Positions 1 to 7,948 of a DNA stretch of 64,000 nucleotides are shown piece by piece; the first letter of the stretch is position 1; the number at the start of each line of letters is the position of its first letter. The notes below the pieces were generated by a model. The model was not told the origin of the DNA and did not search any database. It saw nothing but the letters and a program-made list of their open reading frames with translations. Origin of the DNA: Pseudomonadota bacterium. GTDB taxonomy: Bacteria > Desulfobacterota > Desulfobulbia > Desulfobulbales > Desulfocapsaceae. The translations under genes and the position numbers were made by a program. The DNA is taken from contig JAHJKP010000044.1 in assembly GCA_018821985.1 (NCBI GenBank), positions 1-64,000 of the forward strand, written 5' to 3'.

Positions 1-99
1 AACAATATAGCCAAGAAATGGACCTTGCCAATCAGGGACTGGAAGGCAGCTTTGAACCGCTTCTCCATTTTGTTTGGCGACAGAATGCCGGTTTATTGA
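1..99 (+). CDS. IS256-family transposase, C-terminal end (partial)
   Basis: Reading frame 1 is open from the window edge to a TGA at 97-99 and encodes 32 residues beginning NNIAKKWTLPIRDWKAALNR. The block W-T-x-P-I-R-x-W-K-x-A-L-N, followed by a short hydrophobic stretch and a stop, is the usual C-terminus of Mutator/IS256-type (DDE) transposases, which cut and paste their own element. The catalytic DDE residues lie outside the window, so whether the enzyme is intact cannot be judged. It runs towards, and is convergent with, the truncated deaminase gene on the minus strand. The downstream 40 bases look like the element's terminal repeat, which supports the call. Confidence 0.8.
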   Translation, partial: NNIAKKWTLPIRDWKAALNRFSILFGDRMPVY

Positions 100-140
100 A
101 CATTAAAAAATGTCATTTACACAAAATTATTTACAGGCCC
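1..140 (+). mobile_element. Right end of an IS256-family insertion sequence
   Basis: After the transposase stop, the stretch at about 113-140 reads as CATTTACACAAAATTATTTA and then CAGGCCC. A TTTACACAAAA-type core and an end near GGGCCTGT (read inward) match the terminal inverted repeats usual for IS256-family elements. The outer edge is placed at about 138-141 because deaminase coding sequence resumes there (codons for ILFTT), while the last residues GL and the stop come from the IS end. The expected 8-9 bp target duplication would be the bases just right of 140; its partner is outside the window. Confidence 0.72.
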
Positions 141-1645
141 GTTGTAAACAAAATCCCTCCCTGAATGCCTTGGCCACCATATTTTGCAATTTGTAAAAAT
201 GCATTCTCTTCTGCATGAAGAGAACGAGTATGCACTTGATTTTTTTCCTTGTCCAACCTGTTTTTAATATCTTTGAAACAATAAGACACATTTATACCTT
301 TCAACTTACCCCTTATGTTACTTGATGTTACAATTGTTTTGTAAGTATCTTTAAGAAGAGTTCTGAACTCGATATTATTATTTTCGTAATAGCTAAAAGC
401 TTGTTTGTCTTCATTATTTAGGAGTTTTTCAGCGTTTCTTAGAATACAAGGAATTTGCCCTTCTGGTGTTGCATTCCATCCAATAGATTTAAGTGCATAA
501 TGACTATCTGTCACTGCTGCCCCTACTTGTCTTGAAAGACAACCTGAATTCAATTTTGCATTATGAGCTATTTGCATACACCTTTCATTGTGGGATGGTG
601 GCACAATCCCTGGATGCATGATGAGAGTAACGTATTTGGCTAATTGTTTTTTTACGTCTGACAGATCGTCTTCGCCAATTTGGTTGTTATTAATATGGAT
701 ATCCGCAATCTCAATACACTTTGGGAGGTTTTGAGAGAAAAACTGTTGTTCACCTTTAAGTTTTTCTGGATACTCTTTCTTATCTAATTGTTTGATTTGT
801 ATTTCGTTATAATTAAAATCTTTTTGCAGTCGTTTTATTCTATCATCGTTTTTGGTGCTGATTGCTAACAAATAAAAAGCAGAATATCTTTCTCTAAAAT
901 AGATTGCTTCATAAGGATTTCTCAAGGCGTCAATGACTACATATGTTGGTTTGTCTTGGTTTATTTTTCTTAATAATTTTATTATTTTGTTTACTCTTCT
1001 AGAAAGACGAAAGATTAAGTCTGGGTTGAATGTACTATCTAGAGCATTGCCAGAACATCTTATGTTATCCCCAATTAACTGGTACAATCTGGTGTAACTT
1101 TCTTCTGATAATTTATTTAACAATGTTTTTAATTTGAACGAGAATAGAGGAAGTTTTTTGAAATAAAATTCAAAAGATTGTTTTCTTCTCGAATCAATTT
1201 CATTTTGATCTTTACTGCCGGATTCCTCTATTTGTTTTCTTAATATGTGTATATCTTTCCGGTACTTATGTAGGCTGTCATATTCTTCTTTAATTGATTG
1301 TTCAAAATCTATTTTAATTTCTTCTTTTTCAATTTGTAATTGTTCGTAAATATATTGGCTAAAACTGGTAAAATCATTTTCAACTATGAATGATGTAATA
1401 ATATCTTTGAGTTGTATCCAATGAAATGGCTCCCAATTTTCTTTAATGTATCTATATATTATTTCGTACTTACGTTTTTCTGAAGAACCGTAATCATCCG
1501 GTGCCGGTAAATTCAAAACAGATATTTCTTGGCTTAACAATTGAGCGACAGTAGAACACCCTGATCCAGTTCTCCCAGTAAGACCAATAACAATAAAACC
1601 TTTGCGATTTTCATATAGTTTATTTAGTGCTTCAAATGTCTTCAT
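131..1645 (-). pseudogene. Anti-phage dCTP/dCMP deaminase, C-terminus cut off by an IS
   Basis: The 504-residue product has an N-terminal P-loop domain (GRTGSGCST, residues 24-32, with Cys where Walker A normally has Lys), a long charged helical middle (about 60-330) and a C-terminal deoxycytidylate deaminase domain starting near 345. That domain has the zinc/proton-shuttle motif HAE at 477-479. This architecture matches deaminases that deplete dCTP during phage infection (DcdV/AvcD, dCTP deaminase defence genes). Sequence stops at ILFTTGL, exactly where a PCxxC motif supplying two zinc-ligand cysteines should follow. The last two residues and the stop come from the IS terminal repeat, so catalytic loss is expected. 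The start at 1645 follows a purine-rich AAGAAAGAG. The gene is very AT-rich and begins about 30 bases after an attC-like site, as in a gene cassette. Confidence 0.8.
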
Positions 1646-1675
1646 AATGGCTCTTTCTTATTTGTATTTCTGGAA

Positions 1676-1768
1676 ACCCAACGCTTCCCTTGAGGGGCGC
1701 GGCCAATGAACTTGACCGCTTCAGCTCCGCATATGTTTACCGCGTCCCTCTCTAAGCGTTTGTTGGGT
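1676..1768 (-). other. Integron attC-like recombination site
   Basis: The 93-bp stretch starts with ACCCAAC (1676-1682) and ends with GTTGGGT (1762-1768), fitting the RYYYAAC / GTTRRRY ends of attC sites. The inner arms also pair imperfectly: CGCTTCCCTTGAGGGGCGCG on the left against a CGCGTCCCTCTCTAAGCG stretch on the right. Read on the minus strand, ACCCAACAAACGCTT then AGAGAGGGACGCG resembles chromosomal-integron repeats of the Vibrio VCR type. It lies directly after the stop of one minus-strand gene and just before the start of the next, which is where an attC belongs. Confidence 0.75.
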
Positions 1769-1865
1769 TTTGTTTTATAATGGCTTTTTACGATTTGTCT
1801 GTTTGCTGATTTTTTCTTTTATCTTAACCAGGCACATGGGCAACAAGACAGGCCCGTTAAAGATG

Positions 1866-2330
1866 TTAGAAAAAACCATTGCCTCGCTTTACGTTTCTAC
1901 TGAATTCTTCTGATTCTCTATTTAATCTCTCTGTAGTTTTGTAGTTCTGTGTGCAAACACGACATTCAAAGAAACCTTTGCCGTCAGTATGAAGGCGTGA
2001 TAATTTCTGTTTAGAATCATAGCAGTTCTGGCAATAAGGTTCCTCTTGCCCGTCAGAGTTTGACAAATAGTAGCAAGGCTGAATCCACTTGAGCTCTGCT
2101 TTTAATTTTGCCTCTGCAGTTAGTTGCCTTATTGTTTCGTCACGGTCGATAATTAACTGTTGGATTTCTGCTGCTTCCAGTTTTGCATCGGCAAGCGCTG
2201 AGACGAGTTCAGCTAGCTTCAGCTTAGTCTCTGCTTTCTCCAAACTAGTATCACTTTCGCGGATAAATTTAGCGATTTCGGTTGCTGTTTTCAGACTTCC
2301 TAAAAGGGAGCCTATTGATGCAAGATCCAT
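1866..2330 (-). CDS. Small coiled-coil and zinc-ribbon protein, probable gene cassette
   Basis: I do not recognise a named family. The 154-residue product starts MDLASIGSLLGSLK; this start is preferred over an upstream ATG at 2357 because GAAAGGAGA sits just before it. Residues about 25-80 are Ala/Glu/Leu/Lys-rich and predicted to be a long helix or coiled coil. The C-terminal part carries a zinc-ribbon-like pair (CQNC, then CRVC about 30 residues later) and ends with a charged tail. Such helix-plus-ribbon proteins are common in cassettes and phage-related islands, with unknown role. It is flanked by GTTGGGT at 2388-2394 upstream and the attC-like site downstream, giving a complete one-gene cassette layout. 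Confidence 0.7.
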   Translation of the reverse strand: MDLASIGSLLGSLKTATEIAKFIRESDTSLEKAETKLKLAELVSALADAKLEAAEIQQLIIDRDETIRQLTAEAKLKAELKWIQPCYYLSNSDGQEEPYCQNCYDSKQKLSRLHTDGKGFFECRVCTQNYKTTERLNRESEEFSRNVKRGNGFF

Positions 2331-2387
2331 ATTTCTCCTTTCGATATTATAACTCAATGGCTTGATGGCTTCTTAATTGGATTTAAA

Positions 2388-2394
2388 ACCCAAC
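2388..2394 (-). other. Possible integron core site (GTTGGGT)
   Basis: On the minus strand GTTGGGT lies about 57 bases before the start of the zinc-ribbon gene and is identical to the 3' core of the attC-like site at 1676-1768. It may be the left boundary of that cassette. The flank to the right does not fold as a clear attC, and no integrase gene is visible, so it could be an attI remnant, a secondary site or coincidence. Confidence 0.35.
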
Positions 2395-2804
2395 AGTGTG
2401 TTAAACAGAATGGGCCAAAATGGTGCCATGCAGATTCTGTCCTGTATCTTTCTTGAATAGCATGCAATGCCTATTTTCCCAACATATTCACATAACTTTT
2501 TGAGAGTACATGATGCGGCAGGCAAAAACAAGATCTTCAATAAAATAAAAGAATTGGGGCGGTTTAAGGATAGACGTGGCATGTCTCATATTCTTCTTAT
2601 TGTCACAGCGGTGTCAAATATGATACCTATTAACTTAATAGGACAATCGGGGGCAGGCCACGTTTATCTAAAATGAACGCATGACTGCCGGCGATACCGG
2701 GACGATGGCCGTTTTATCCTTATTACCAAGCAAAAGGTTGCGACATTAAACTCTTTCCTACCATTACTCAGCTGATCCAGGCCCGCGAGACCATCCGGCT
2801 GCTG
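2395..2804. other. Gap between cassette region and ABC exporter; possible coding remnant
   Basis: No intact gene is convincing. A plus-strand stretch at 2494-2545 reads FLRVHDAAGKNKIFNKI. It resembles FLRISDEAGENKFLKKI read at 9488-9540, with DNA identity interrupted by few changes, so both may be remnants of the same coding sequence. The frame of the ABC gene is open back to 2685 without an ATG. Confidence 0.4.
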
Positions 2805-4520
2805 GTGCCGTATTTCAAGAAATACCGGCAGCGGCTGCTCTGGGGGATCCTTGCCCTGCTGAGCACTGATCTTCTCCAGCTCTACATCCCCCGGGTGATC
2901 AAGCAGGCGGTGGACGCCCTGCAACTCGGCCAGGCCACTTCCGCCTCCCTCCTTCGCCAGGGTGGCCTGATCCTCTTCTTCGCCGTAGGCATCGCCCTCT
3001 TTCGCTTCACCTGGAGATATCTGGTCCTGGGCTTTTCCCGCCTCCTGGAACGAGACCTGCGCAGTCGTCTCCTGAGCCGTCTGGTGCGGTTGGATCGCCC
3101 CTTTTTCAATCGCCGCTCGGCGGGTGAGATCATGGCGCTTTCCGGCAACGATCTCACCAACGTCCAGCTGGCCTGCGGCATGGGCATCGTCTCCTTCATT
3201 GATGCCTTCCTGATGACCGGCGCAGCCGTATGTTTCATGGCCTACATCCATCCCGGCCTCACCTTCCTGGCCCTGGCGCCCATGCCGGTCCTGGCCATTC
3301 TGACCGGATTGCTCTCGGCCATGCTCCATAAACGCTACAACCGGGTCCAGGAACAGTTCTCCGACCTCACCGAGTTCGCCCGTTCCACCCTGATGGCCAT
3401 CCGGCTGATCAAGGCCTATACCCAGGAACAGCGCCAGACCGAGCAGTTCGACCGGCTGGGGAGAGAGTTCGTGCGCAACAATATCCGCCTGGCTCTGGTC
3501 CAGGGAGTCCTCACTCCCTTTTCCACCTTGATCGCCAGTACCAGTCTGCTGCTGGTCCTCTTTTTCGGGGGACGGCTGACCATTGCCGGCTCCATTTCCA
3601 TCGGCGACTTTGTGGCCTTCATGACCTACCTGGGGCTGTTGACCTGGCCGATGATGGCCATGGGCTGGGTGGCTAACCTTTTTCAGCGCGGGATCACCTC
3701 GCTGCACCGCATCAGCAGGGTGATGGAAGAGGAGCCGCTGTTGCGCGAGCCCCGGAACCCCTTGGCCATACCGGCCGTCACCAGCCTGTCTGTTCGCAAC
3801 CTCTCCTTCCGCTACGTTGGCCAGAATACCATGGCTCTCGACGACCTGAGCCTTGAGATAGCCCCCGGCCTGCTGGGCATCGTCGGTCGTACCGGCTCCG
3901 GCAAGTCGGCGCTGTGCCAGCTGCTGGCCCGTCTGTATCCGGTGGAGGACGACAGGTTGTTCCTGGCCGGGATCGATTACAACCGGCTCCCCCTGGCGGG
4001 ACTGCGGGCCAAGATCGCCTATGTGCCCCAGGAGACCATCCTCTTCTCCGATACCATCCGCAACAACATCGCCTTCGGCCGTCCCGGGGCCAGTGATGCA
4101 GAGATCGTGCAGGCGGCCCGGGCGGCTGGAATCCACGAAGAGATTGAGGCCTTCAAGGACGGGTATCAGTCACGGGTGGGGGAGAAGGGGCTGCTCCTCT
4201 CCGGTGGCCAGCGCCAGCGCCTCGCCCTGGCCCGGGCCCTGCTGCTGGACCGTCCCATCGTCATCATCGACGACGGACTCTCCGCCGTCGATACCGACAC
4301 CGAGCATCATATCATCGAGAATTTCTCCAGCTGGCTGCCGGGCCGGATCTGCATCCTGGTCTCGCACCGGGTTGCCCCACTCCTTTCGGCCGACCGGATC
4401 ATCGTCATGGAGAAGGGGAGCATCGCCGCCCAGGGCACCCACCTCCAGCTCTTGGAACTCAGCCCCTTCTACCGCACCATTTATCAGCACCAGACCACGG
4501 CCGGGGAGGCGGCAGCCTGA
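2805..4520 (+). CDS. ABC exporter half-transporter 1 (degenerate ATP site)
   Basis: The 571-residue product has a six-helix exporter membrane domain (about 1-290) and a C-terminal nucleotide-binding domain with Walker A GRTGSGKS, signature LLSGGQRQ and Walker B IVIIDD. The residue after Walker B is Asp in IIDDGLSAVD where a catalytic Glu is usual, so this is probably the non-hydrolysing half of a heterodimer, as in MdlA/SmdA or TM287/288-type pairs. The stop overlaps the next gene (TGATG), implying translational coupling. The start is uncertain: GTG 2805 has no clear ribosome site and the frame is open upstream to 2685 with only non-ATG codons. Substrate cannot be told; lipids or drugs are usual for such pairs. 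The gene is markedly GC-rich. Confidence 0.88.
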   Translation: MPYFKKYRQRLLWGILALLSTDLLQLYIPRVIKQAVDALQLGQATSASLLRQGGLILFFAVGIALFRFTWRYLVLGFSRLLERDLRSRLLSRLVRLDRPFFNRRSAGEIMALSGNDLTNVQLACGMGIVSFIDAFLMTGAAVCFMAYIHPGLTFLALAPMPVLAILTGLLSAMLHKRYNRVQEQFSDLTEFARSTLMAIRLIKAYTQEQRQTEQFDRLGREFVRNNIRLALVQGVLTPFSTLIASTSLLLVLFFGGRLTIAGSISIGDFVAFMTYLGLLTWPMMAMGWVANLFQRGITSLHRISRVMEEEPLLREPRNPLAIPAVTSLSVRNLSFRYVGQNTMALDDLSLEIAPGLLGIVGRTGSGKSALCQLLARLYPVEDDRLFLAGIDYNRLPLAGLRAKIAYVPQETILFSDTIRNNIAFGRPGASDAEIVQAARAAGIHEEIEAFKDGYQSRVGEKGLLLSGGQRQRLALARALLLDRPIVIIDDGLSAVDTDTEHHIIENFSSWLPGRICILVSHRVAPLLSADRIIVMEKGSIAAQGTHLQLLELSPFYRTIYQHQTTAGEAAA

Positions 4521-6328
4521 TGGAGCACGGTTTCGGATATTTTGAGGAAGATCGACTCAAGAAGACCGGCGACCTCCGTCTCTGGCAACGGATCGCCCGC
4601 TATGTTCTGCCGTACTGGAAGTCGGTCTCTCTGGCGATTGTCCTGTCGCTGGCCATCACCGGCTGCAGCCTGGCCCTGCCGTACCTGATGCGCCTGGCGG
4701 TCGACGGTTTCATCACCAATCTGCAACCACCTCTGGGGGAGAGGCTGAGCGGGGTGGCAGGACTTGCCGGCTCCTTTCTTTTGCTCATGGTGACCGGCTT
4801 TGTTGCCAACTTTCTGCAGGTGGTGGTGCTGGAGTGGGCGGGGCAGCGGATCATGCACGCCCTGCGCCAGGACCTCTTCCGGCACCTGATCGGCCTGGCC
4901 AACCCTTTCTTTAACCGCAACCCGGTGGGCAAGCTGGTTACCCGGCTGACCAACGATATCCAGAACATGTACGAGATGTTCACCTCGGTCATCGTTTCCC
5001 TGTTCAACGACCTGGCGCGGCTGGTGGGGATTCTGGTAATCCTGCTGCTGATGAACTGGCGGCTGGCCCTGATGATGCTGGTGTTGGTGCCGTTGATCCT
5101 CTTTAACACCGTCCTCTTCAGCCGTCTGGCCCGCCTGGCCTTCCGCGACATCCGCACCCAGCTGGCCCGGCTCAACTCGTTTCTACAGGAGGCGATCGGC
5201 GGCATCAGCATCATCCAGCTCTTCTCCAGGGAAGAGTATACCCGCGCCCGGTTTGAGGATCTGAACGAGGCCTACATGCAACGGAGCCTCTATCAAATCA
5301 AGATCTTCGGCATCTTCATGCCGCTGCTCGAGGTCCTGAGCTCTCTGGCCATTGCCCTGATCATCTGGTACGGCGGCGGCCAGATCATCGAAAACCAGAT
5401 GAGCATCGGCATGCTGGTCGCCTTTCTCGCCTATATGCGCTTATTTTTTCAGCCCTTGCGGGAACTTTCCCAGAAGTATTCGGTGGTGCAGTCGGCCCTG
5501 GCCTCGGCCGAGCGTATCTTCCAGCTTTTGGACACCGAAAATACCCTGACCATCCCCGTCAGTCCGGTGCGCCCAACACAGGTGCGCGGGGAGATCGATT
5601 TTTCCGGGGTGACCTTCGGCTACAACCCGGAGCGGCCGGTGCTGCGTGATCTCACCTTTAAGGTTGCGCCGGGCGAGACCCTGGCCATAGTCGGAGCCAC
5701 CGGCGCCGGCAAGACCACCATAATCAGCCTGCTGGAACGGTTATACGACCCCGACCACGGCGTGGTGAAGGTGGACGGGATTGACCTTCGAGATCTCGAT
5801 CCCCTCTTTCTGCGCGGCCAGATCGGGCTGGTCATGCAGGAGGTGTATCTCTTCCCGGCCTCGGTGCGGGAGAATATCGTGCTCGGCCTCCAGTTGAGTG
5901 AGGCGCGCCTGAGCGAGGTGATTGCCACCGCCCAGCTCACCAGCCTGATCGCAGGACTGCCGGAGGGGCTCGAAACCCGCATCGGCGGGACGGGCCTCGA
6001 TTTTTCCGCCGGCCAGCGCCAGCTCCTGGCCCTGGCCCGGGTGCTGGCCCGCGACCCGCGCATCCTGGTGCTGGACGAGGCCACCGCCTCCATTGACACC
6101 GAAACGGAAATGCTCATCGAGAAGGCCATGGCCGCCACCCTGGCCAACCGGACCAGTGTGGTCATCGCCCACCGGCTCTCCACCATCCGCAGGGCCGACC
6201 GCATTCTGGTCATGGATCACGGCCGTCTGGTCGAGGCAGGAAGCCACGAGGAGTTGATGGCGCGTCCCGGCATCTATCAGCGCCTGCAGATCCTGCAAAG
6301 CAACAACTCCAACGCCCGGACGGCCTGA
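4520..6328 (+). CDS. ABC exporter half-transporter 2 (catalytic half)
   Basis: The 602-residue protein has a six-helix membrane domain (about 30-320) and an ATPase domain with Walker A GATGAGKT, a signature of the form FSAGQRQ and Walker B LVLDEATASID, so the catalytic Glu is present here. It would pair with the product of the overlapping upstream gene, whose matching position is Asp, to make a heterodimeric exporter in the inner membrane. The FSAGQ signature in place of LSGGQ is a mild deviation seen also in MdlB-like proteins (SVGQ). Start ATG 4520 shares its A with the preceding TGA. Substrate unknown. Confidence 0.9.
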   Translation: MEHGFGYFEEDRLKKTGDLRLWQRIARYVLPYWKSVSLAIVLSLAITGCSLALPYLMRLAVDGFITNLQPPLGERLSGVAGLAGSFLLLMVTGFVANFLQVVVLEWAGQRIMHALRQDLFRHLIGLANPFFNRNPVGKLVTRLTNDIQNMYEMFTSVIVSLFNDLARLVGILVILLLMNWRLALMMLVLVPLILFNTVLFSRLARLAFRDIRTQLARLNSFLQEAIGGISIIQLFSREEYTRARFEDLNEAYMQRSLYQIKIFGIFMPLLEVLSSLAIALIIWYGGGQIIENQMSIGMLVAFLAYMRLFFQPLRELSQKYSVVQSALASAERIFQLLDTENTLTIPVSPVRPTQVRGEIDFSGVTFGYNPERPVLRDLTFKVAPGETLAIVGATGAGKTTIISLLERLYDPDHGVVKVDGIDLRDLDPLFLRGQIGLVMQEVYLFPASVRENIVLGLQLSEARLSEVIATAQLTSLIAGLPEGLETRIGGTGLDFSAGQRQLLALARVLARDPRILVLDEATASIDTETEMLIEKAMAATLANRTSVVIAHRLSTIRRADRILVMDHGRLVEAGSHEELMARPGIYQRLQILQSNNSNARTA

Positions 6329-6500
6329 TTCCTGCCGGTCGGGAAGATCCCCTGTCGTTCCGTGCAGCAGCGGTCAAACTCCCAACTTGCAGGGAGCTCC
6401 TGGCCAATCAGCGCCAGGGCAGCTATTCCCGGAACGATCTTTTTCAGTTATTTTTGTTTATTGTTTTTTATGGATAATCAATCCCGTAGGAGGCACATTC

Positions 6501-6911
6501 ATGGCAATCGCATGGCTAGCAGTACTCAAAAGCGTTCCCTGGTCCGAGGTCATCAGCAACGCGCCCAAGGTTGCCGATGGCGCCATGAAGCTGTGGAACG
6601 CGGTGGCCAGGAAATCTCCTTTGCCGGATGTTGCGGAGGCGAGCTCGCAGCCGGCCGACTCGCTCGACGCTCAACCCCTGGCCGCACTCGAAGACCGTGT
6701 TCTCAGCCTGGAGGCTGCGGTCTCCGACCTGCACGGCCAGATGCTCGCCTCCTCCGAACTCATTAAGGAACTCGCCGACCAGAACGGACAGCTTATCCGG
6801 CACATCGAAACCAATCGGCTGCGCCTGCTCTGGCTGAGCGCAGCGACCGCTGTGGTGGCAATTGCCGCACTGCTCACCCTGCTTCTGGCCTTCTCGCAGC
6901 ATGGCGCCTGA
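6501..6911 (+). CDS. Small protein with coiled coil and C-terminal membrane anchor
   Basis: I do not recognise a named family. The 136-residue product begins MAIAWLAVLKSVPWSEVI; this ATG is chosen over one at 6387 because TAGGAGG lies just before it. A central segment (about 55-105) with LEDRVLSLEAAVSDLHGQM and similar heptads is a likely coiled coil, followed by a hydrophobic helix (LLWLSAATAVVAIAALLTLL) near the C-terminus and a short tail. The layout suggests a tail-anchored inner-membrane protein with a cytoplasmic helical stalk. It lies 170 bases after the ABC exporter genes on the same strand and shares their high GC content. Confidence 0.7.
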   Translation: MAIAWLAVLKSVPWSEVISNAPKVADGAMKLWNAVARKSPLPDVAEASSQPADSLDAQPLAALEDRVLSLEAAVSDLHGQMLASSELIKELADQNGQLIRHIETNRLRLLWLSAATAVVAIAALLTLLLAFSQHGA

Positions 6912-6992
6912 CCTCACCATCAGCACCGATGCGGGCCTTAAAGCCTTCCGTGCCGGGGATGTCAGGGCTTATGCCTCTTAGGAGAAACAACG

Positions 6993-7295
6993 ATGCCAGC
7001 GACCAAACGAGAGCAGCCCGTACAACTGGAGAACCTGCCGAACATCGGCAAAGCCATTGCCGCCGATCTTCGACGTATCGGCATCGTGCACCCCGATCAG
7101 CTTGCCAGGCGCGAGCCGCTTGCCATATATCGTGAACTGTCAGAAGTGATGGGCCGTCGCCTCGATCCCTGTCTGCTCTATACCTTGCTCTCGGTAAAGC
7201 ATTTTCTTGACGGCGGCGAGGCTCTGCCTTGGTGGAATTTCACCGCTGAAGGAAAGATTCTTCTGAAATCGAGCGAGAAAGGAAGCCAGCCATGA
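6993..7295 (+). CDS. Cdd1/TfoX-C-like helix-hairpin-helix protein
   Basis: The 100-residue product has LPNIGKAIAADLRRIGI at residues 14-30, a helix-hairpin-helix DNA-contact type motif, then the conserved stretch ending in SVKHFLDGG..PWWNF. This fits the small Cdd1 pathogenicity-locus family, related to the TfoX C-terminal domain and sometimes labelled mitomycin-resistance proteins. Their function is poorly defined; nucleic-acid binding is inferred only from the motif. ATG 6993 follows TTAGGAGAAACAACG, a good ribosome site. It is 15 bases from the convergent DUF2784 gene. Confidence 0.75.
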   Translation: MPATKREQPVQLENLPNIGKAIAADLRRIGIVHPDQLARREPLAIYRELSEVMGRRLDPCLLYTLLSVKHFLDGGEALPWWNFTAEGKILLKSSEKGSQP

Positions 7296-7310
7296 AACCA
7301 CGCATGCCAG

Positions 7311-7679
7311 TCATTCCCCTCGGCGACGTGCCAGAAAAACATACCCATAGATGATCATATTTACGGCGATAAGCGCCATGCCAAGCAGGTAACGCAGCTC
7401 GGTGGTGAGGTGATCGGGATAGAGAAGCAGGGTAACATAGTGCTCGATGAATCCGCCGGCATAGCCCGCCTCGTCTCCTCTTTCCCGGAGAAATTTTTCA
7501 AAGGGAGTAAGCGGGCAACCCCAGTCCGCCCACTCGACCACCACCCCCCAGAACACGGCGGCGAGATGCACCCCGAGAAGGAAGCGGTGGCGGAGCACCA
7601 ACAAGCCTCCCAGTACGGTAAAAAGGGTGAAGGCGAGATGGAGCAGGAGGATTGAGTCGGCGGCTATGCGGTAGATCAT
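7311..7679 (-). CDS. DUF2784 family membrane protein
   Basis: The 122-residue product has three to four hydrophobic helices (about 6-28, 34-50, 98-118) and the family-typical stretch EWADWGCPLTPFEKFLR followed by GGFIEHYVTLLLYP. These match DUF2784 inner-membrane proteins of 110-130 residues, whose function is unknown. It is complete and convergent with the Cdd1-like gene. It still belongs to the GC-rich block, and composition drops sharply upstream of its start. Confidence 0.85.
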   Translation of the reverse strand: MIYRIAADSILLLHLAFTLFTVLGGLLVLRHRFLLGVHLAAVFWGVVVEWADWGCPLTPFEKFLRERGDEAGYAGGFIEHYVTLLLYPDHLTTELRYLLGMALIAVNMIIYGYVFLARRRGE

Positions 7680-7948
7680 TGTTTGTTTTTCATGTTTCGT
7701 TGCTCATAACGCGAAAGCAAGGCGGGGATATTTATGGGCAGGGGAGTGATAGCCGTAAAAAAAGGATTGTATTTAACAATAATTGTTTGTTGATTCAGTA
7801 TGTTAGCGTTGACTAGCCCCGTTCCTGCAGTTTCCCGGTACGCTATACTTGATGCCTTGATGCTGATCATGACACTTTTATCCGCCTATTCATCTACGTC
7901 GACTCCCTGAAGATGAACGCTTCTTTCTTCGGGGAGACCGAGACCACC

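Noticed and set aside
134-1858. ACAGGCCCGTT occurs at the IS/deaminase junction and again at 1848-1858, suggesting a second IS end
   Set aside because: The second copy lacks the TTTACACAAAA core and any nearby terminal-repeat features. An 11-base match over this distance is plausible by chance.
2664-4136. 490-codon minus-strand open frame across the ABC exporter
   Set aside because: It is antisense to a gene with clear ABC motifs in high-GC DNA, where long shadow frames are expected; its translation is low-complexity Gly/Gln/Glu-rich.
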